Shown here piece after piece: positions 8,470-17,989 of a DNA stretch of 64,000 nt (position 1 is its first letter; each line of letters opens with the position of its first letter). The notes beneath the pieces were generated by a model that made no database searches, had not been told where the DNA came from, and saw only the letters and a list, made by a program, of their open reading frames with translations. The stretch spans positions 2,108,001 through 2,172,000 of the forward strand of contig CBDDLR010000001.1 in the NCBI GenBank assembly GCA_965230765.1, given 5' to 3'. This stretch comes from Sunxiuqinia sp965230765. GTDB taxonomy: Bacteria; Bacteroidota; Bacteroidia; Bacteroidales; Prolixibacteraceae. A program made the translations under genes and the position numbers.

Positions 8470-9214
8470 ATAGTGAAGATGGGTAAATTTCTTTAAGCTT
8501 TTTTAGTGCGTCTTCAGAAGCTTTTTGTTGAGCTTCTTTTTTTGAACTTCCAGTACCATTTCCAATTTCATCCTTTTCAATAAAAATCTGGGATTTGAAA
8601 ATGGTGTTATTGTCATTATCATCAGAATGTTCGGTTGTTTCGAAGTTAATTTCCTTTTTAACTTTTTGACCCCATTCAATCAATTGACTTTTAAAATTGG
8701 TGTTTGTTTTCTGAACTTCATTTAGATCAACGTATTCAGGCAAAAGTTTCTTGATAATAAAGTGTTTGGTGGCGTAGTAGCCTTTGTCTAAATAAAATGC
8801 ACCAATAATTGCTTCAAAAGCATCGCCATAAATGTGGCTGCCTTCAATGGTATTTTTTGTGTTTGACTGAATGTGATGGTTTAACCCAATTTTGTAGGTG
8901 AGATCGGTCAAAAAGCTCCGGTTAACAAGCTTTGATCTCATTTGGGTGAGAAAACCTTCGTCTTTGTTCGGATACCGGTTATATAAAAATTCTGCAATAA
9001 TTGCACCCAAAATTGCATCGCCCAAATACTCCAGGCGTTCGTTATTGACCCAGTTGTTTTGTGAGTCTAAAATTGAAGCCGACTTATGGATCAGGGCAAT
9101 ATCGTACAATTTGAGGTTTTCTGGGTAAACCTCGAACAATGACTTTAAAAACAAATAAAACTCTTTCCTTGGAGAAGAAAAGAGTTTTATTTTTCGTGCG
9201 AACGTTTTAATCAC
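8468..9214 (-). CDS. rnc: Ribonuclease III
   Basis: 248-residue double-strand-specific endoribonuclease that processes rRNA and structured mRNAs. The RNase III signature ERLEYLGDA is at residues 59-67, with the second acidic cluster in GDAFEAIIGAFYLDKG. A C-terminal dsRNA-binding domain (about 170-245) ends with KKEAQQKASEDALKKL. It is the last gene of the acpP-fabF-rnc group, 4 bases after fabF; this order is common in bacteria and links fatty-acid synthesis with RNA processing. Confidence 0.95.
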   Translation of the reverse strand: MIKTFARKIKLFSSPRKEFYLFLKSLFEVYPENLKLYDIALIHKSASILDSQNNWVNNERLEYLGDAILGAIIAEFLYNRYPNKDEGFLTQMRSKLVNRSFLTDLTYKIGLNHHIQSNTKNTIEGSHIYGDAFEAIIGAFYLDKGYYATKHFIIKKLLPEYVDLNEVQKTNTNFKSQLIEWGQKVKKEINFETTEHSDDNDNNTIFKSQIFIEKDEIGNGTGSSKKEAQQKASEDALKKLKEIYPSSL

Positions 9215-9218
9215 GTTA

Positions 9219-10460
9219 TCAGTATTTCTTAAATATTACTGTCGCATTGTGTCCACCAAAACCAAATGTATTGCTCAAAGCATACTTCAAATCCTTTTTC
9301 TTGGCTTCATTGAATGTGAAATCCAACTTGGAATCAATATCTTCATCATCTGTGAAGTGGTTGATTGTAGGAGGAACAATTCCTTCCCTTAAAGCAAGAA
9401 TTGAAGCAATACCTTCAACAGCACCGGCAGCGCCTAAAAGGTGACCAGTCATTGATTTAGTAGAGCTAATGCTTAATTTATAAGCATGATCGCCAAAACA
9501 TTTTTGAATTGCCTTTGGCTCAGCAATATCTCCTAATGGAGTAGAAGTACCGTGAACATTAATGTAATCAATGTCTTCCGGTTTGATGCCAGCATCTTCA
9601 AGGGCCCAGTTCATGACCAGTGAAGCTCCTGCACCATCTGGATCCGGGGCAGTCATGTGATAGGCATCAGCAGACATTCCACCACCAACAACTTCTCCAT
9701 AAATTCTAGCACCACGTTTTTTAGCGTGTTCGTACTCTTCAAAAATAAGAGCACCAGAACCTTCTCCCATAACAAAGCCATCACGGTCTTTGTCAAATGG
9801 ACGTGAAGCTGATTTTGGATCATCATTTCGTGTAGAAAGTGCACGCATGGAGTTGAATCCACTTAACCCAGCTTCATTTATTGCCGCTTCAGAACCACCA
9901 GTAATAAAAATGTTGGCTTTGCCCATGCGGATGTAATTGAAAGCTTCAATCATTGCATGAGAAGCCGACGCACAAGCAGTTACTGTGGTGAAGTTCGGCC
10001 CTCTAAACCCATAACGGATAGAGAGCAACCCCCCGGCAATGTTGGCAATCATTTTGGGGATAAAGAAGGGGTTAAACTTGGGACGCTCGATATTATAAGC
10101 CCTGGCTTCTTCAAAAAATGTTTGAAGCCCGCCAATACCTGCTCCCCAAATTACACCAGCACGGTTCTTGTCAATGGTTTCCAGGTCAAGGCCTGAATCT
10201 TCCATTGCTTGCTGTGCGGCACCATAAGCATATAAAGTGTATAGGTCGTGTTTGCGAACCTCTTTTTTCTCTACATAAACTGTAGGGTCAAAATCTTTTA
10301 CTTCACATGCAAATTGGGTCTTTTGAAGCTCAACGTCGAATTTAGTAATTCGATCAGCTCCACTTTTCCCGGTTTTAATCCCTTCCCAAAATTCCTCAAC
10401 AGAATTACCAAGCGGGTTTATGGTTCCAAGTCCGGTTACAACTACCCGTTTAAATTCCAT
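9219..10460 (-). CDS. fabF: 3-oxoacyl-[ACP] synthase II
   Basis: 413-residue condensing enzyme that elongates acyl-ACP with malonyl-ACP in type II fatty-acid synthesis. The catalytic triad is complete: Cys163 in TACASASHA, His303 in VHGTSTPLGD and His340 in MTGHLLGAAGA. Length is normal for the family. It lies 22 bases after acpP, its carrier-protein partner, and 4 bases before rnc. Confidence 0.97.
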   Translation of the reverse strand: MEFKRVVVTGLGTINPLGNSVEEFWEGIKTGKSGADRITKFDVELQKTQFACEVKDFDPTVYVEKKEVRKHDLYTLYAYGAAQQAMEDSGLDLETIDKNRAGVIWGAGIGGLQTFFEEARAYNIERPKFNPFFIPKMIANIAGGLLSIRYGFRGPNFTTVTACASASHAMIEAFNYIRMGKANIFITGGSEAAINEAGLSGFNSMRALSTRNDDPKSASRPFDKDRDGFVMGEGSGALIFEEYEHAKKRGARIYGEVVGGGMSADAYHMTAPDPDGAGASLVMNWALEDAGIKPEDIDYINVHGTSTPLGDIAEPKAIQKCFGDHAYKLSISSTKSMTGHLLGAAGAVEGIASILALREGIVPPTINHFTDDEDIDSKLDFTFNEAKKKDLKYALSNTFGFGGHNATVIFKKY

Positions 10461-10482
10461 AAATGTTGTTTCTGATTTATAA

Positions 10483-10716
10483 CTATACGTTTGCTTCTAT
10501 GTGAGCGATAGCTTCGCCTACCGTAGAAATTTTTTCAGCTTGATCGTCTGGAATAGCCAAATCAAATTCTTTTTCAAACTCCATGATCAATTCAACAGTG
10601 TCCAAAGAGTCTGCACCTAAATCATTAGTGAAAGAAGCTTCATTGGTTACTTCACTTTCGTCAACGCCTAATTTGTCGACAATAATTGCTTTAACTTTAC
10701 CTGCAACGTCAGACAT
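10483..10716 (-). CDS. acpP: Acyl carrier protein
   Basis: 77-residue acidic four-helix carrier protein. The phosphopantetheine attachment site is Ser37 in GADSLDTVEL. It carries growing acyl chains for the FabF next door and leads the operon acpP-fabF-rnc. A recognisable promoter lies 49-80 bases upstream. Confidence 0.97.
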   Translation of the reverse strand: MSDVAGKVKAIIVDKLGVDESEVTNEASFTNDLGADSLDTVELIMEFEKEFDLAIPDDQAEKISTVGEAIAHIEANV

Positions 10717-10764
10717 AGTTCTAATTTTAAGTTAATATTCAAATTTGTTTTTAAAAATCCGGTG

Positions 10765-10796
10765 CAAAGTAATAAATTTACCCAAAATATATCAAA
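10765..10796 (-). promoter_or_regulatory. Promoter of acpP-fabF-rnc
   Basis: On the minus strand TTTG (10796-10793) is followed after 20 bases by TTACTTTG (10772-10765), one mismatch from TAnnTTTG. Transcription would begin near 10760, giving a leader of roughly 45 bases to acpP. Confidence 0.55.
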
Positions 10797-10904
10797 GAAA
10801 AACTGAAATAAATAGCGGATTTGAGCATGGTTGAAGCTTGAGTTTCAACTATAATCGAACAAAAAGGTCAGTTATTCAAATTTTTATCTGTAAGATTATT
10901 TTTA

Positions 10905-11468
10905 ATGAAAAAGATTGCCATTTTTGCCTCAGGTTCAGGAACTAACGCACAAAATATTATTGAATACTTTTCAGGAAACAAATACATCGAAATCGACTCT
11001 CTTTGGTCAAATAATGAAAACGCATATGCACTAATCCGGGCAGAAAAATTAGGGATAAAAACATTTACTTTCAGCAGGGAAGAGTTATATAACAGTGTTG
11101 AGGTGTTGGAAACATTGAGCAAAAGGAAAATTGATTTAATTGTTTTGGCTGGCTTTCTGTGGTTGGTTCCCGGTAATCTAACGGAAGAATTTACCATAGT
11201 TAATATACATCCAGCCTTACTTCCCAAATATGGGGGGAAAGGAATGTATGGTAACTATGTTCACGAAGCGATAGTTAAGAACAAAGAAAAGGAAAGTGGA
11301 ATAACCATTCATTTTGTGAACGAGCGGTATGATGAAGGCAATATTATTTTTCAGGCAACTTGCAATTTGGATACCTCCGATACTCCTGATGATGTGGCTG
11401 CCAAGGTTCACAAGCTTGAGTACGCACATTTTCCCCGTGTAATTGAAGAAATTGTGTTGATGGATTAA
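10905..11468 (+). CDS. purN: Phosphoribosylglycinamide formyltransferase
   Basis: 187-residue folate-dependent GAR transformylase, the third step of purine synthesis. The phosphate-binding loop GSGTN is at residues 10-14, and the catalytic Asn100, His102 (NIHPALLP) and Asp143 positions are conserved. Length fits PurN. It stands alone and its stop overlaps the stop of the opposing M23 peptidase gene by 4 bases. Confidence 0.93.
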   Translation: MKKIAIFASGSGTNAQNIIEYFSGNKYIEIDSLWSNNENAYALIRAEKLGIKTFTFSREELYNSVEVLETLSKRKIDLIVLAGFLWLVPGNLTEEFTIVNIHPALLPKYGGKGMYGNYVHEAIVKNKEKESGITIHFVNERYDEGNIIFQATCNLDTSDTPDDVAAKVHKLEYAHFPRVIEEIVLMD

Positions 11469-12763
11469 TTCATTGATTGTCCGGAAGCTAAATTACCACC
11501 GGATAGTTGATTTGATTTTGGGTAATCAATTTTTGTCAGTTCCAAAATCAAAGAATCTTTCACACTGTTGTAATCCATAAGATTGTCTTCATGAACTGGT
11601 TCCACAGGAGGGGCTTTTAGGCTGAGTGGGTTCATGGCTGAACCATTTCGAAATACCCTGAAGTCCAGGTGCGGTCCGGTAGCCAGTCCGGATTTTCCCA
11701 CATAGCCAATTGTTTGACCTTGACGAACCCTCGCACCCGGTGCAATACCTTTCGCATATCCATTTAAATGCATATAACAAGTGGTATAAACTGAATTGTG
11801 TTTGATGTAAAGATATCGGCCACCGCCACCTTTCTGATAGCCCTTTCGTGTAACAACTCCATCACCAATTGATTCTACAGGAGTTCCAATGGGTGCTGCA
11901 TAATCAATGCCTAGATGTGGTCGACGATATTTTAATACCGGGTGCATGCGGCTATATGAAAACCTGGAGCTGATTCGTGCTGAATATCGAAGCGGTGATT
12001 TTAAGAATGTCTTTTTCAAACTTTTCCCTTCTTCATCAAAAAAGCTTTCCACGCTGTCTTGCTCAAAAAGGAAAGCGTAATAATCTTCATTGATATGATT
12101 AAACTGGCTGGCATAAATTTTTCCAATTCCTACAGAAGTGCTGTCTACATAGTTTTCTTCGTAAATTACTTTGAATTTATCCCCTCGCTGAATTCCGTAG
12201 AAATCAACAGTCCATTGGTAAACATCCGATAACTCAAGTGCCAATACAGGATTCAGATCATTGTCAGTAAGCGCTTCCCATAATGAAGATTTAATTACAC
12301 CTGAAGATGCCTTTAGCCTGGTCTCAATCGGTTTTTTCCCTTTGTAAATGTGAAGACTGTCATTTAGTTGATAAACGACATAATTGATGGCATCAATTTC
12401 ATACACGAAATACTGGGCCGTTTTTAAACTGTCGTTTCCTAAAAAGAAATGAAAAGGGTTTTTGTACTTAATCTTTCGAACATCGAATAGTGGTTTTGAT
12501 TTTCGCGCTAGTTGGTCGATTGCCTGAAAAGATACACCTTTTTTTGAAAGGATATCAGATAGGTTCTGATTTCGGTTCACCTTCCCGTCTTCAATAATAA
12601 ATGAATCAATTGGCAACCCGAATTTCAATATTGGATCAGGAATTTCTACAGGTTCATGTACTTCAACCATCATTTTCTTTTTTGCTGCAGGAACAACAAT
12701 CAGGTAAGAAAACAATGAAACAAAAACGAATGTAAAAATGACCTCAATCCAATATTTCTTCAT
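11465..12763 (-). CDS. M23-family murein peptidase (membrane anchored)
   Basis: 432-residue protein with an N-terminal membrane anchor (about 5-26), a central OapA/SpoIIQ-like region and a C-terminal lysostaphin-type M23 domain (about 265-395). The first zinc motif H-x3-D is present (His283, Asp287 in HLGID). The second motif reads GPHLDFRV, so the usual HxH is H365-L-D367, with Asp at the zinc-ligand position. Members cleave peptide cross-bridges of peptidoglycan in the periplasm during growth. It follows the YitT-like gene by one base, so the two form an operon. Confidence 0.88.
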   Translation of the reverse strand: MKKYWIEVIFTFVFVSLFSYLIVVPAAKKKMMVEVHEPVEIPDPILKFGLPIDSFIIEDGKVNRNQNLSDILSKKGVSFQAIDQLARKSKPLFDVRKIKYKNPFHFFLGNDSLKTAQYFVYEIDAINYVVYQLNDSLHIYKGKKPIETRLKASSGVIKSSLWEALTDNDLNPVLALELSDVYQWTVDFYGIQRGDKFKVIYEENYVDSTSVGIGKIYASQFNHINEDYYAFLFEQDSVESFFDEEGKSLKKTFLKSPLRYSARISSRFSYSRMHPVLKYRRPHLGIDYAAPIGTPVESIGDGVVTRKGYQKGGGGRYLYIKHNSVYTTCYMHLNGYAKGIAPGARVRQGQTIGYVGKSGLATGPHLDFRVFRNGSAMNPLSLKAPPVEPVHEDNLMDYNSVKDSLILELTKIDYPKSNQLSGGNLASGQSMN

Positions 12764-12764
12764 A

Positions 12765-13622
12765 CTATATCTTTATTTTATCAAAACCTTGTCCGAACAC
12801 ACCCATTACACTTCCCATGGTAACAAACGCTTCCGGGTCAATTTGTTTTATTTTTCGAAAAATCATACTCGATTCGCGTTTGCGCAAAACAGTCATGATA
12901 ATTTTAACATCTTCTTTGGTATACCATCCGGTTCCGTTAACTACAGTAACGCCCCTTCCGGCCTCTTTATTGATAAAGTCTGCAACTTCTTCATATTTTT
13001 CTGAGAAGATAAACATTTGGGTTGATCGTTTTGCACCGTTCAAAAAGGCATCCAAAGAATAGGAAATCACCCACATGGAAACATATCCGTAAACCAGTTT
13101 TTCAGGGGAATGGAAAACTAAGTACGATGAGGCAATAATAATCACGTCACAGGCCAGAATCACGCGGCCAGGACTGATATTTCTATATTTGTTTATAATC
13201 AATGCGATGATGTCGGTTCCTCCGGTACTTCCTCCTCGGGTAAACACCATTCCGAGTCCAACTCCTCCCATCATTCCGCCAAGAACAGCCGAAAGGAATG
13301 TGTCGTCGATTATTGGTTCTTTAATTAAATTCTGCGATAGGGCAAATATCAAGGAGATTAAAGACAAACTGAAGATTGTTTTAATGCCAAAACTTGCACC
13401 CAGAATTTTCAAAGCTAATACAAGTAAAAGACAATTAATCGCTAAATACGAAATCCAAACAGGGATTCCCCAGCCATAAAAAATTACAGCAGCAACACCA
13501 GTAATGCCACCTCCGGTAATTTCGGCAGGTATAAGGAAAAGTATCCAGCCCAAGGCGTAAAGTAGTAATCCAGCTGAAATAATCAGGTAATCCTTAACAG
13601 TTGTAATGACTTTTTGCTTCAT
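12765..13622 (-). CDS. YitT-family membrane protein (DUF161/DUF2179)
   Basis: 285-residue membrane protein with about five or six helices (the YitT/DUF161 repeat, with GLLLYALGWILFLIPAEITGGGITG near the start and GGSTGGTDIIA in the middle). A C-terminal DUF2179 soluble domain covers about 210-285 and contains the motif RGVTVVNGTGWYTK, a PII-like fold. The family is widespread and its role is unproven. It is cotranscribed with the M23 peptidase gene that begins right after its stop, suggesting an envelope role. Confidence 0.88.
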   Translation of the reverse strand: MKQKVITTVKDYLIISAGLLLYALGWILFLIPAEITGGGITGVAAVIFYGWGIPVWISYLAINCLLLVLALKILGASFGIKTIFSLSLISLIFALSQNLIKEPIIDDTFLSAVLGGMMGGVGLGMVFTRGGSTGGTDIIALIINKYRNISPGRVILACDVIIIASSYLVFHSPEKLVYGYVSMWVISYSLDAFLNGAKRSTQMFIFSEKYEEVADFINKEAGRGVTVVNGTGWYTKEDVKIIMTVLRKRESSMIFRKIKQIDPEAFVTMGSVMGVFGQGFDKIKI

Positions 13623-13750
13623 TTTTATAAAAAATCACAAGGTTTTAAAATTAAAAGAATTCAATAAAATTGCGCGCAAAAGAACGGATGTATTTATTAA
13701 TATTTATTGAGATTCGTCAGCAAAAAATCGTTTTAACAGAAAATTTATAT

Positions 13751-13778
13751 AAAAAAAACGACCCAGTTATCTGAATCG
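13751..13778 (-). terminator. Rho-independent terminator of leuS
   Basis: On the minus strand CGATTCAG pairs with CTGGGTCG (two G-T wobbles) around loop ATAA and is followed by eight T. It lies 25 bases after the leuS stop. Confidence 0.7.
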
Positions 13779-13802
13779 GTTTTCATATATATGTTTTAGT
13801 AA

Positions 13803-16454
13803 TTAACTAACGACCACATTAATAATTTTCTTTGGTACAATAATCATTTTCCGAACAGACTTTCCTTCCAGCCATTTTTGGGCAAGCTCATGTTCTTTTA
13901 CTTGTTTTTCAATTTCTTCTTTTGGCATATCCAATGGCAATTCCAGCTTGAAACGCATTTTGCCGTTGAAAGAAACCGGGTATTCATGTGTGTTCTCAAT
14001 TAACAGGCTTTCATCGGCAATAGGCCACGGCTCATAAGCCAAGGTGTTTTCATTGCCATAAAGCTGCCACAGTTCTTCTGCCAGGTGGGGAGCAAATGGT
14101 GCAAGAAGTGTCGCAAATGTTTTTGCCGTTTCTTTGGTTACTTTTCCTTTTTTGATAGCCAGGTTGTTGAATACCATCAAGGCCGAAATGCCCGTGTTAA
14201 ATTTAAGGTTTTCAATGTCGTCACCCACTTTGATAATGGTTTGCTGAAGCAGCTTCAATAATTCTTTGTCTTCTTCTCCATCACCAATGTTATCCAGATT
14301 AGCAAAGAAACGGTGGGCGCGGCTTAGGAAACCGAAAACACCTTTAACTCCATTTTCAGCCCAAGGCTTGGTGTCATCAAGTGGTCCCATAAACATTTCG
14401 TACAAACGAAGTGCATCAGCGCCATACTTTTCAACCACATCATCAGGGTTGATCACGTTTTTCAGCGACTTCGACATCTTTGCAACAATCTGCCTCAATT
14501 CTTCACCTGTTTCAGTATGGAAATATTTACCATCTTTTTCTTCCACAAGGTCTGAAGTCACTTTCCCACCAGTTTGTGTTTCGTAGGCAAAAGCCAAAAT
14601 CATTCCCTGGTTGAACAGCTTTTTAAATGGTTCATCGGTTGAAACCACACCCAAATCGAACAGTACTTTGTGCCAAAAACGTGAATAGAGCAAGTGCAGC
14701 ACAGCGTGTTCCGCACCACCTATGTACAGGTCAACAGGCATCCAGTAGTTTTCTACTTTTGGGTCGAATATTTGTTCATCATTTTTTGGGTCGATGTAAC
14801 GCAGGTAGTACCAGCATGAACCTGCCCATTGTGGCATGGTGTTGGTTTCGCGGCGGCCTTTTCGTCCGTTTTTATCCACAACGGTTAACCAGTCACCAGC
14901 ATTTGCCAATGGTGATTCGCCACCATCACCGGGTTCAAATTTTTCCAGTTCTGGTAAGCTTACTGGTAAATTTTCTTCTAAAGTAACTTCACCATCTTCC
15001 CAGTGAATAACAGGGAATGGTTCGCCCCAGTACCGTTGTCGGCTAAATAACCAGTCGCGCAGTTTGAAATTTACTGTAGCAGTTCCAATGCCTTTTTCTT
15101 CCAGCCAGCCAATGGTTTTTGCTATTCCGTCCTGTTTGTTTAGTCCGTTAATGTCAAGCCCGGTTATTTCGCTTGAAGAATTTATGTAGGCACCGTCTTC
15201 TGTCCAGCAAGCTTTGCCTGCTAATACTTTTTCGCGTAATTCGTCTTCTGCACCTGTTGGATCAAGAATGCAGATAATTGGTATTTCAAATTTCTCAGCA
15301 AATTCAAAGTCGCGGGTATCGTGTGCCGGAACTGCCATAATCGCTCCCGTTCCGTAACCCATCAACACATAGTCTGCTACCCAAATTGGAATCTCAGTTC
15401 CGGTTACCGGGTTCACTGCATAACGTCCAGTGAAAACACCGGTTTTATCTTTTGCCAGTTCAGTTCTGTCAAGGTCTGATTTTAGAGCAGCTGCCTGTGT
15501 ATATTTTTCAACTTCTTCTTTTTTCTTGTCTATTACAATTTCCGAAAGCATTGGGTGTTCTGGTGAAATTACCATGTAAGTAGCACCAAACAGTGTGTCA
15601 GGGCGGGTCGTGTACACACGTAGTTTTTCACCTAATCCAGGAAGCTCAAAATCGACTTCTGCTCCGGTTGATTTGCCAATCCAGTTTTTCTGCATGTCTT
15701 TTACGCCTTCCGGCCAGTCCAAATCATCCAGTCCTTCCAACAAACGTTGTGCATAATGTGGAATACGCAGCAGCCATTGTTTCAGGTTTTTGCGGATTAC
15801 CTGGTTGCCACACTTTTCGTGCGACCCATCGGTCAATACTTCTTCGTTGGCACAAACCGTTTTACAATGCTCACACCACCACACTTGTGCATTATCGTAG
15901 TAGGCCAAACGTTTTTTACCGATGTATTCGGTAACAGCAGCTTCTCCTTCTTCTTTAATTTCTTCGGGAATAGGCAATTCTGAAATTGGACGACCTTTGC
16001 CCTGTTCAGCATCAAACCAAGTGTTGTATAATTTGGTGAAAATCCACTGCGTCCATTTGAAATATTTTGGGTCAGTTGTGTTGATTTCACGATCCCAGTC
16101 GTAGCTTAATCCCAACGTTTTAATCTGGCGACGGAAATTATCGCAGTTCTTGTGGGTTGTAATCGACGGATGTGTGCCCGTTTGAATGGCATATTGCTCG
16201 GCTGGCAAACCAAAAGCATCCCATCCCATGGGGTGCAGCACGTTAAACCCTTTCATGCGCTTGTAGCGGCTGATGATATCAGTTGCTGTATATCCTTCAG
16301 GGTGGCCAACATGCAGCCCGGATCCCGAAGGGTATGGGAACATATCGAGTATGTAATATTTTTGTTTTGAAAAGTCGTTTTCGGTTTTGAAAGTTTTGTT
16401 CTTTTCCCAGTAGGCTTGCCATTTCGGCTCTATTTCCCAGAATTTGTATTCCAT
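13803..16454 (-). CDS. leuS: Leucyl-tRNA synthetase
   Basis: 883-residue class I aminoacyl-tRNA synthetase. The HIGH motif is HVGH at residues 48-51 and the KMSKS motif appears intact as KMSKSLKN. A zinc-like cluster WWCEHCKTVC lies in the catalytic insert. The editing domain (CP1) carries the TRPDTLFGATY and GTGAIMAVPAHD motifs needed to hydrolyse mischarged tRNA. Length is within the bacterial range. It is a single gene with its own -7 box and terminator. Confidence 0.97.
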   Translation of the reverse strand: MEYKFWEIEPKWQAYWEKNKTFKTENDFSKQKYYILDMFPYPSGSGLHVGHPEGYTATDIISRYKRMKGFNVLHPMGWDAFGLPAEQYAIQTGTHPSITTHKNCDNFRRQIKTLGLSYDWDREINTTDPKYFKWTQWIFTKLYNTWFDAEQGKGRPISELPIPEEIKEEGEAAVTEYIGKKRLAYYDNAQVWWCEHCKTVCANEEVLTDGSHEKCGNQVIRKNLKQWLLRIPHYAQRLLEGLDDLDWPEGVKDMQKNWIGKSTGAEVDFELPGLGEKLRVYTTRPDTLFGATYMVISPEHPMLSEIVIDKKKEEVEKYTQAAALKSDLDRTELAKDKTGVFTGRYAVNPVTGTEIPIWVADYVLMGYGTGAIMAVPAHDTRDFEFAEKFEIPIICILDPTGAEDELREKVLAGKACWTEDGAYINSSSEITGLDINGLNKQDGIAKTIGWLEEKGIGTATVNFKLRDWLFSRQRYWGEPFPVIHWEDGEVTLEENLPVSLPELEKFEPGDGGESPLANAGDWLTVVDKNGRKGRRETNTMPQWAGSCWYYLRYIDPKNDEQIFDPKVENYWMPVDLYIGGAEHAVLHLLYSRFWHKVLFDLGVVSTDEPFKKLFNQGMILAFAYETQTGGKVTSDLVEEKDGKYFHTETGEELRQIVAKMSKSLKNVINPDDVVEKYGADALRLYEMFMGPLDDTKPWAENGVKGVFGFLSRAHRFFANLDNIGDGEEDKELLKLLQQTIIKVGDDIENLKFNTGISALMVFNNLAIKKGKVTKETAKTFATLLAPFAPHLAEELWQLYGNENTLAYEPWPIADESLLIENTHEYPVSFNGKMRFKLELPLDMPKEEIEKQVKEHELAQKWLEGKSVRKMIIVPKKIINVVVS

Positions 16455-16765
16455 CGTTTTTGGTTGATTTAAAGCATTCTAAAACTGAGCGGCAAAGATA
16501 GAAAAAACTACCAACAGTGCATAAGGATTTTTGCATTGGGCAGAGTGCATTGAGAAAAGGGTATAAGAAAGTTTTTTTGAGTCGTCTTCGTTAACTATTA
16601 GTTGCCAACCTTGTCCATAAATATGTTATAGTATGTGCCTTAGGGGGGAATAATCCTATGCTTATAAATGGACTTTACCAGTAGTTAATGCATTGCTGCA
16701 ATCACTTTAAAGTATAACTTATGGTGAATAATATCTTATAAAGTTATATCTTTAGAGAAAAAGTG
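16455..16765. other. Intergenic region between leuS and the DUF4143 ATPase gene
   Basis: 311 bases separating two divergent genes. It holds the leuS -7 box at its left end and AT-rich sequence to the right; TATCTTTA at 16747-16754 is one base off the -7 consensus and may serve the ATPase gene. I see no RNA gene, repeat or additional reading frame. Confidence 0.5.
16493..16500 (-). promoter_or_regulatory. Putative -7 box of leuS
   Basis: On the minus strand TATCTTTG matches TAnnTTTG exactly, 38 bases before the leuS ATG. There is no clear TTTG at the expected -33 distance. Confidence 0.45.
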
Positions 16766-17887
16766 ATGTATTCAAGATCCTTACGTGAGAAAATAGAAAA
16801 TAAGATTGGTTCAGGAAAAGCAATTGTTGTGATTGGGCCAAGGCAGGTTGGCAAAACAACCTTAATTGAGTCAATACTTAAGACAAAAGATTATTTGCTC
16901 CTTGATGGGGATGATCCTAAAACAAGAACATTGTTGACAGCTCCAAACACAGAACAAATCCGAACTATTTTGGGCAAGTACAAATATATCTTTATTGATG
17001 AAGCGCAGAGGATCGCAGGAGTTGGCCTTACGATGAAAATCATTACGGATAGGTTTAAAGATGTTCAATTATTTGTGAGCGGTTCTTCATCCTTTGATTT
17101 ATCGAACAGGATAAATGAGCCGTTAACCGGAAGGAAATGGCAGTATCTATTGTTTCCTATTTCTTGGGAAGAGTTTGAGGATCACCATGGGTACTTGCAT
17201 GCAGAACAGCAGTTAGAGAATCGGCTTTTATTTGGGCTTTACCCTGATGTTTTAAATAATCCGGGTGAAGAAATAAGTATCTTGAGAAATCTAGTTGATA
17301 GTTATTTGTATAAAGACATTCTTTCACATGCTGATATTCGGAAACCGGAAGTGCTCGATAAGTTAGTTCAGGCTCTAGCCCTTCAGGTTGGCAGTGAAGT
17401 GAATTATTCTGAATTAGCTCAGCTAGTTAGTGTGGACAAAAATACGATAAGCAAATACATAGATATTTTACAAAAAGGATATATTATTTTTAAACTAGGC
17501 AGCTTTAGCAGAAATGTTCGGAATGAGATAAAAACAAACAAGAAGATTTATTTCTACGATAATGGTGTGAGGAATATGGTAATTGGCAATTTTGATCCAA
17601 TTGAGCTAAGAACTGACAAGGGAGCTTTGTGGGAGAATTTCTTAATTGCTGAAAGGATTAAGCAACTTGAATATAAGCAACGTCTTTCTCGAACCTATTT
17701 TTGGCGAACAAAGCAGCAACAAGAAGTTGATTTTGTTGAAGACAATGGTGGTAAAATAGTAGGGTTTGAGTTTAAGTGGATTAAAAAGAAGAATTCGAAA
17801 CTACCGAAAACGTTTATTGAGGCATACAATGCTGAAGGAAGGCTTGTTGATCGGGATAATTTTAGGGAATTTATAATCATTAATTGA
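16766..17887 (+). CDS. AAA ATPase with DUF4143 domain
   Basis: 373-residue ATPase. Walker A GPRQVGKT is at residues 24-31 and Walker B YIFIDEAQR is near 75-83, with a sensor-like SGSSSFDLS. A winged-helix region sits in the middle (NYSELAQLVSVDKNTISKYIDIL). The C-terminal DUF4143 domain carries a nuclease-like motif (QQEVDFVEDNGGKIVGFEFKW). Related proteins are common in Bacteroidota and archaea, with unknown targets. I preferred the ATG at 16766 to the GTG at 16763. Single gene; codon use does not stand out. Confidence 0.88.
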   Translation: MYSRSLREKIENKIGSGKAIVVIGPRQVGKTTLIESILKTKDYLLLDGDDPKTRTLLTAPNTEQIRTILGKYKYIFIDEAQRIAGVGLTMKIITDRFKDVQLFVSGSSSFDLSNRINEPLTGRKWQYLLFPISWEEFEDHHGYLHAEQQLENRLLFGLYPDVLNNPGEEISILRNLVDSYLYKDILSHADIRKPEVLDKLVQALALQVGSEVNYSELAQLVSVDKNTISKYIDILQKGYIIFKLGSFSRNVRNEIKTNKKIYFYDNGVRNMVIGNFDPIELRTDKGALWENFLIAERIKQLEYKQRLSRTYFWRTKQQQEVDFVEDNGGKIVGFEFKWIKKKNSKLPKTFIEAYNAEGRLVDRDNFREFIIIN

Positions 17888-17989
17888 TTTTCGTCTTTTT
17901 AAAGATGAAATTAGGGAACTGTAGTGTATACCAACGTGACATGCAAATTTTGATTTGGGATAGTGTCCGTAAATTAACGGATGCAATTC

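Noticed and set aside
10830..10849. A hairpin GTTGAA/TTCAAC upstream of purN as a purine riboswitch
   Set aside because: It is a simple short stem without the multi-helix core of a purine riboswitch.
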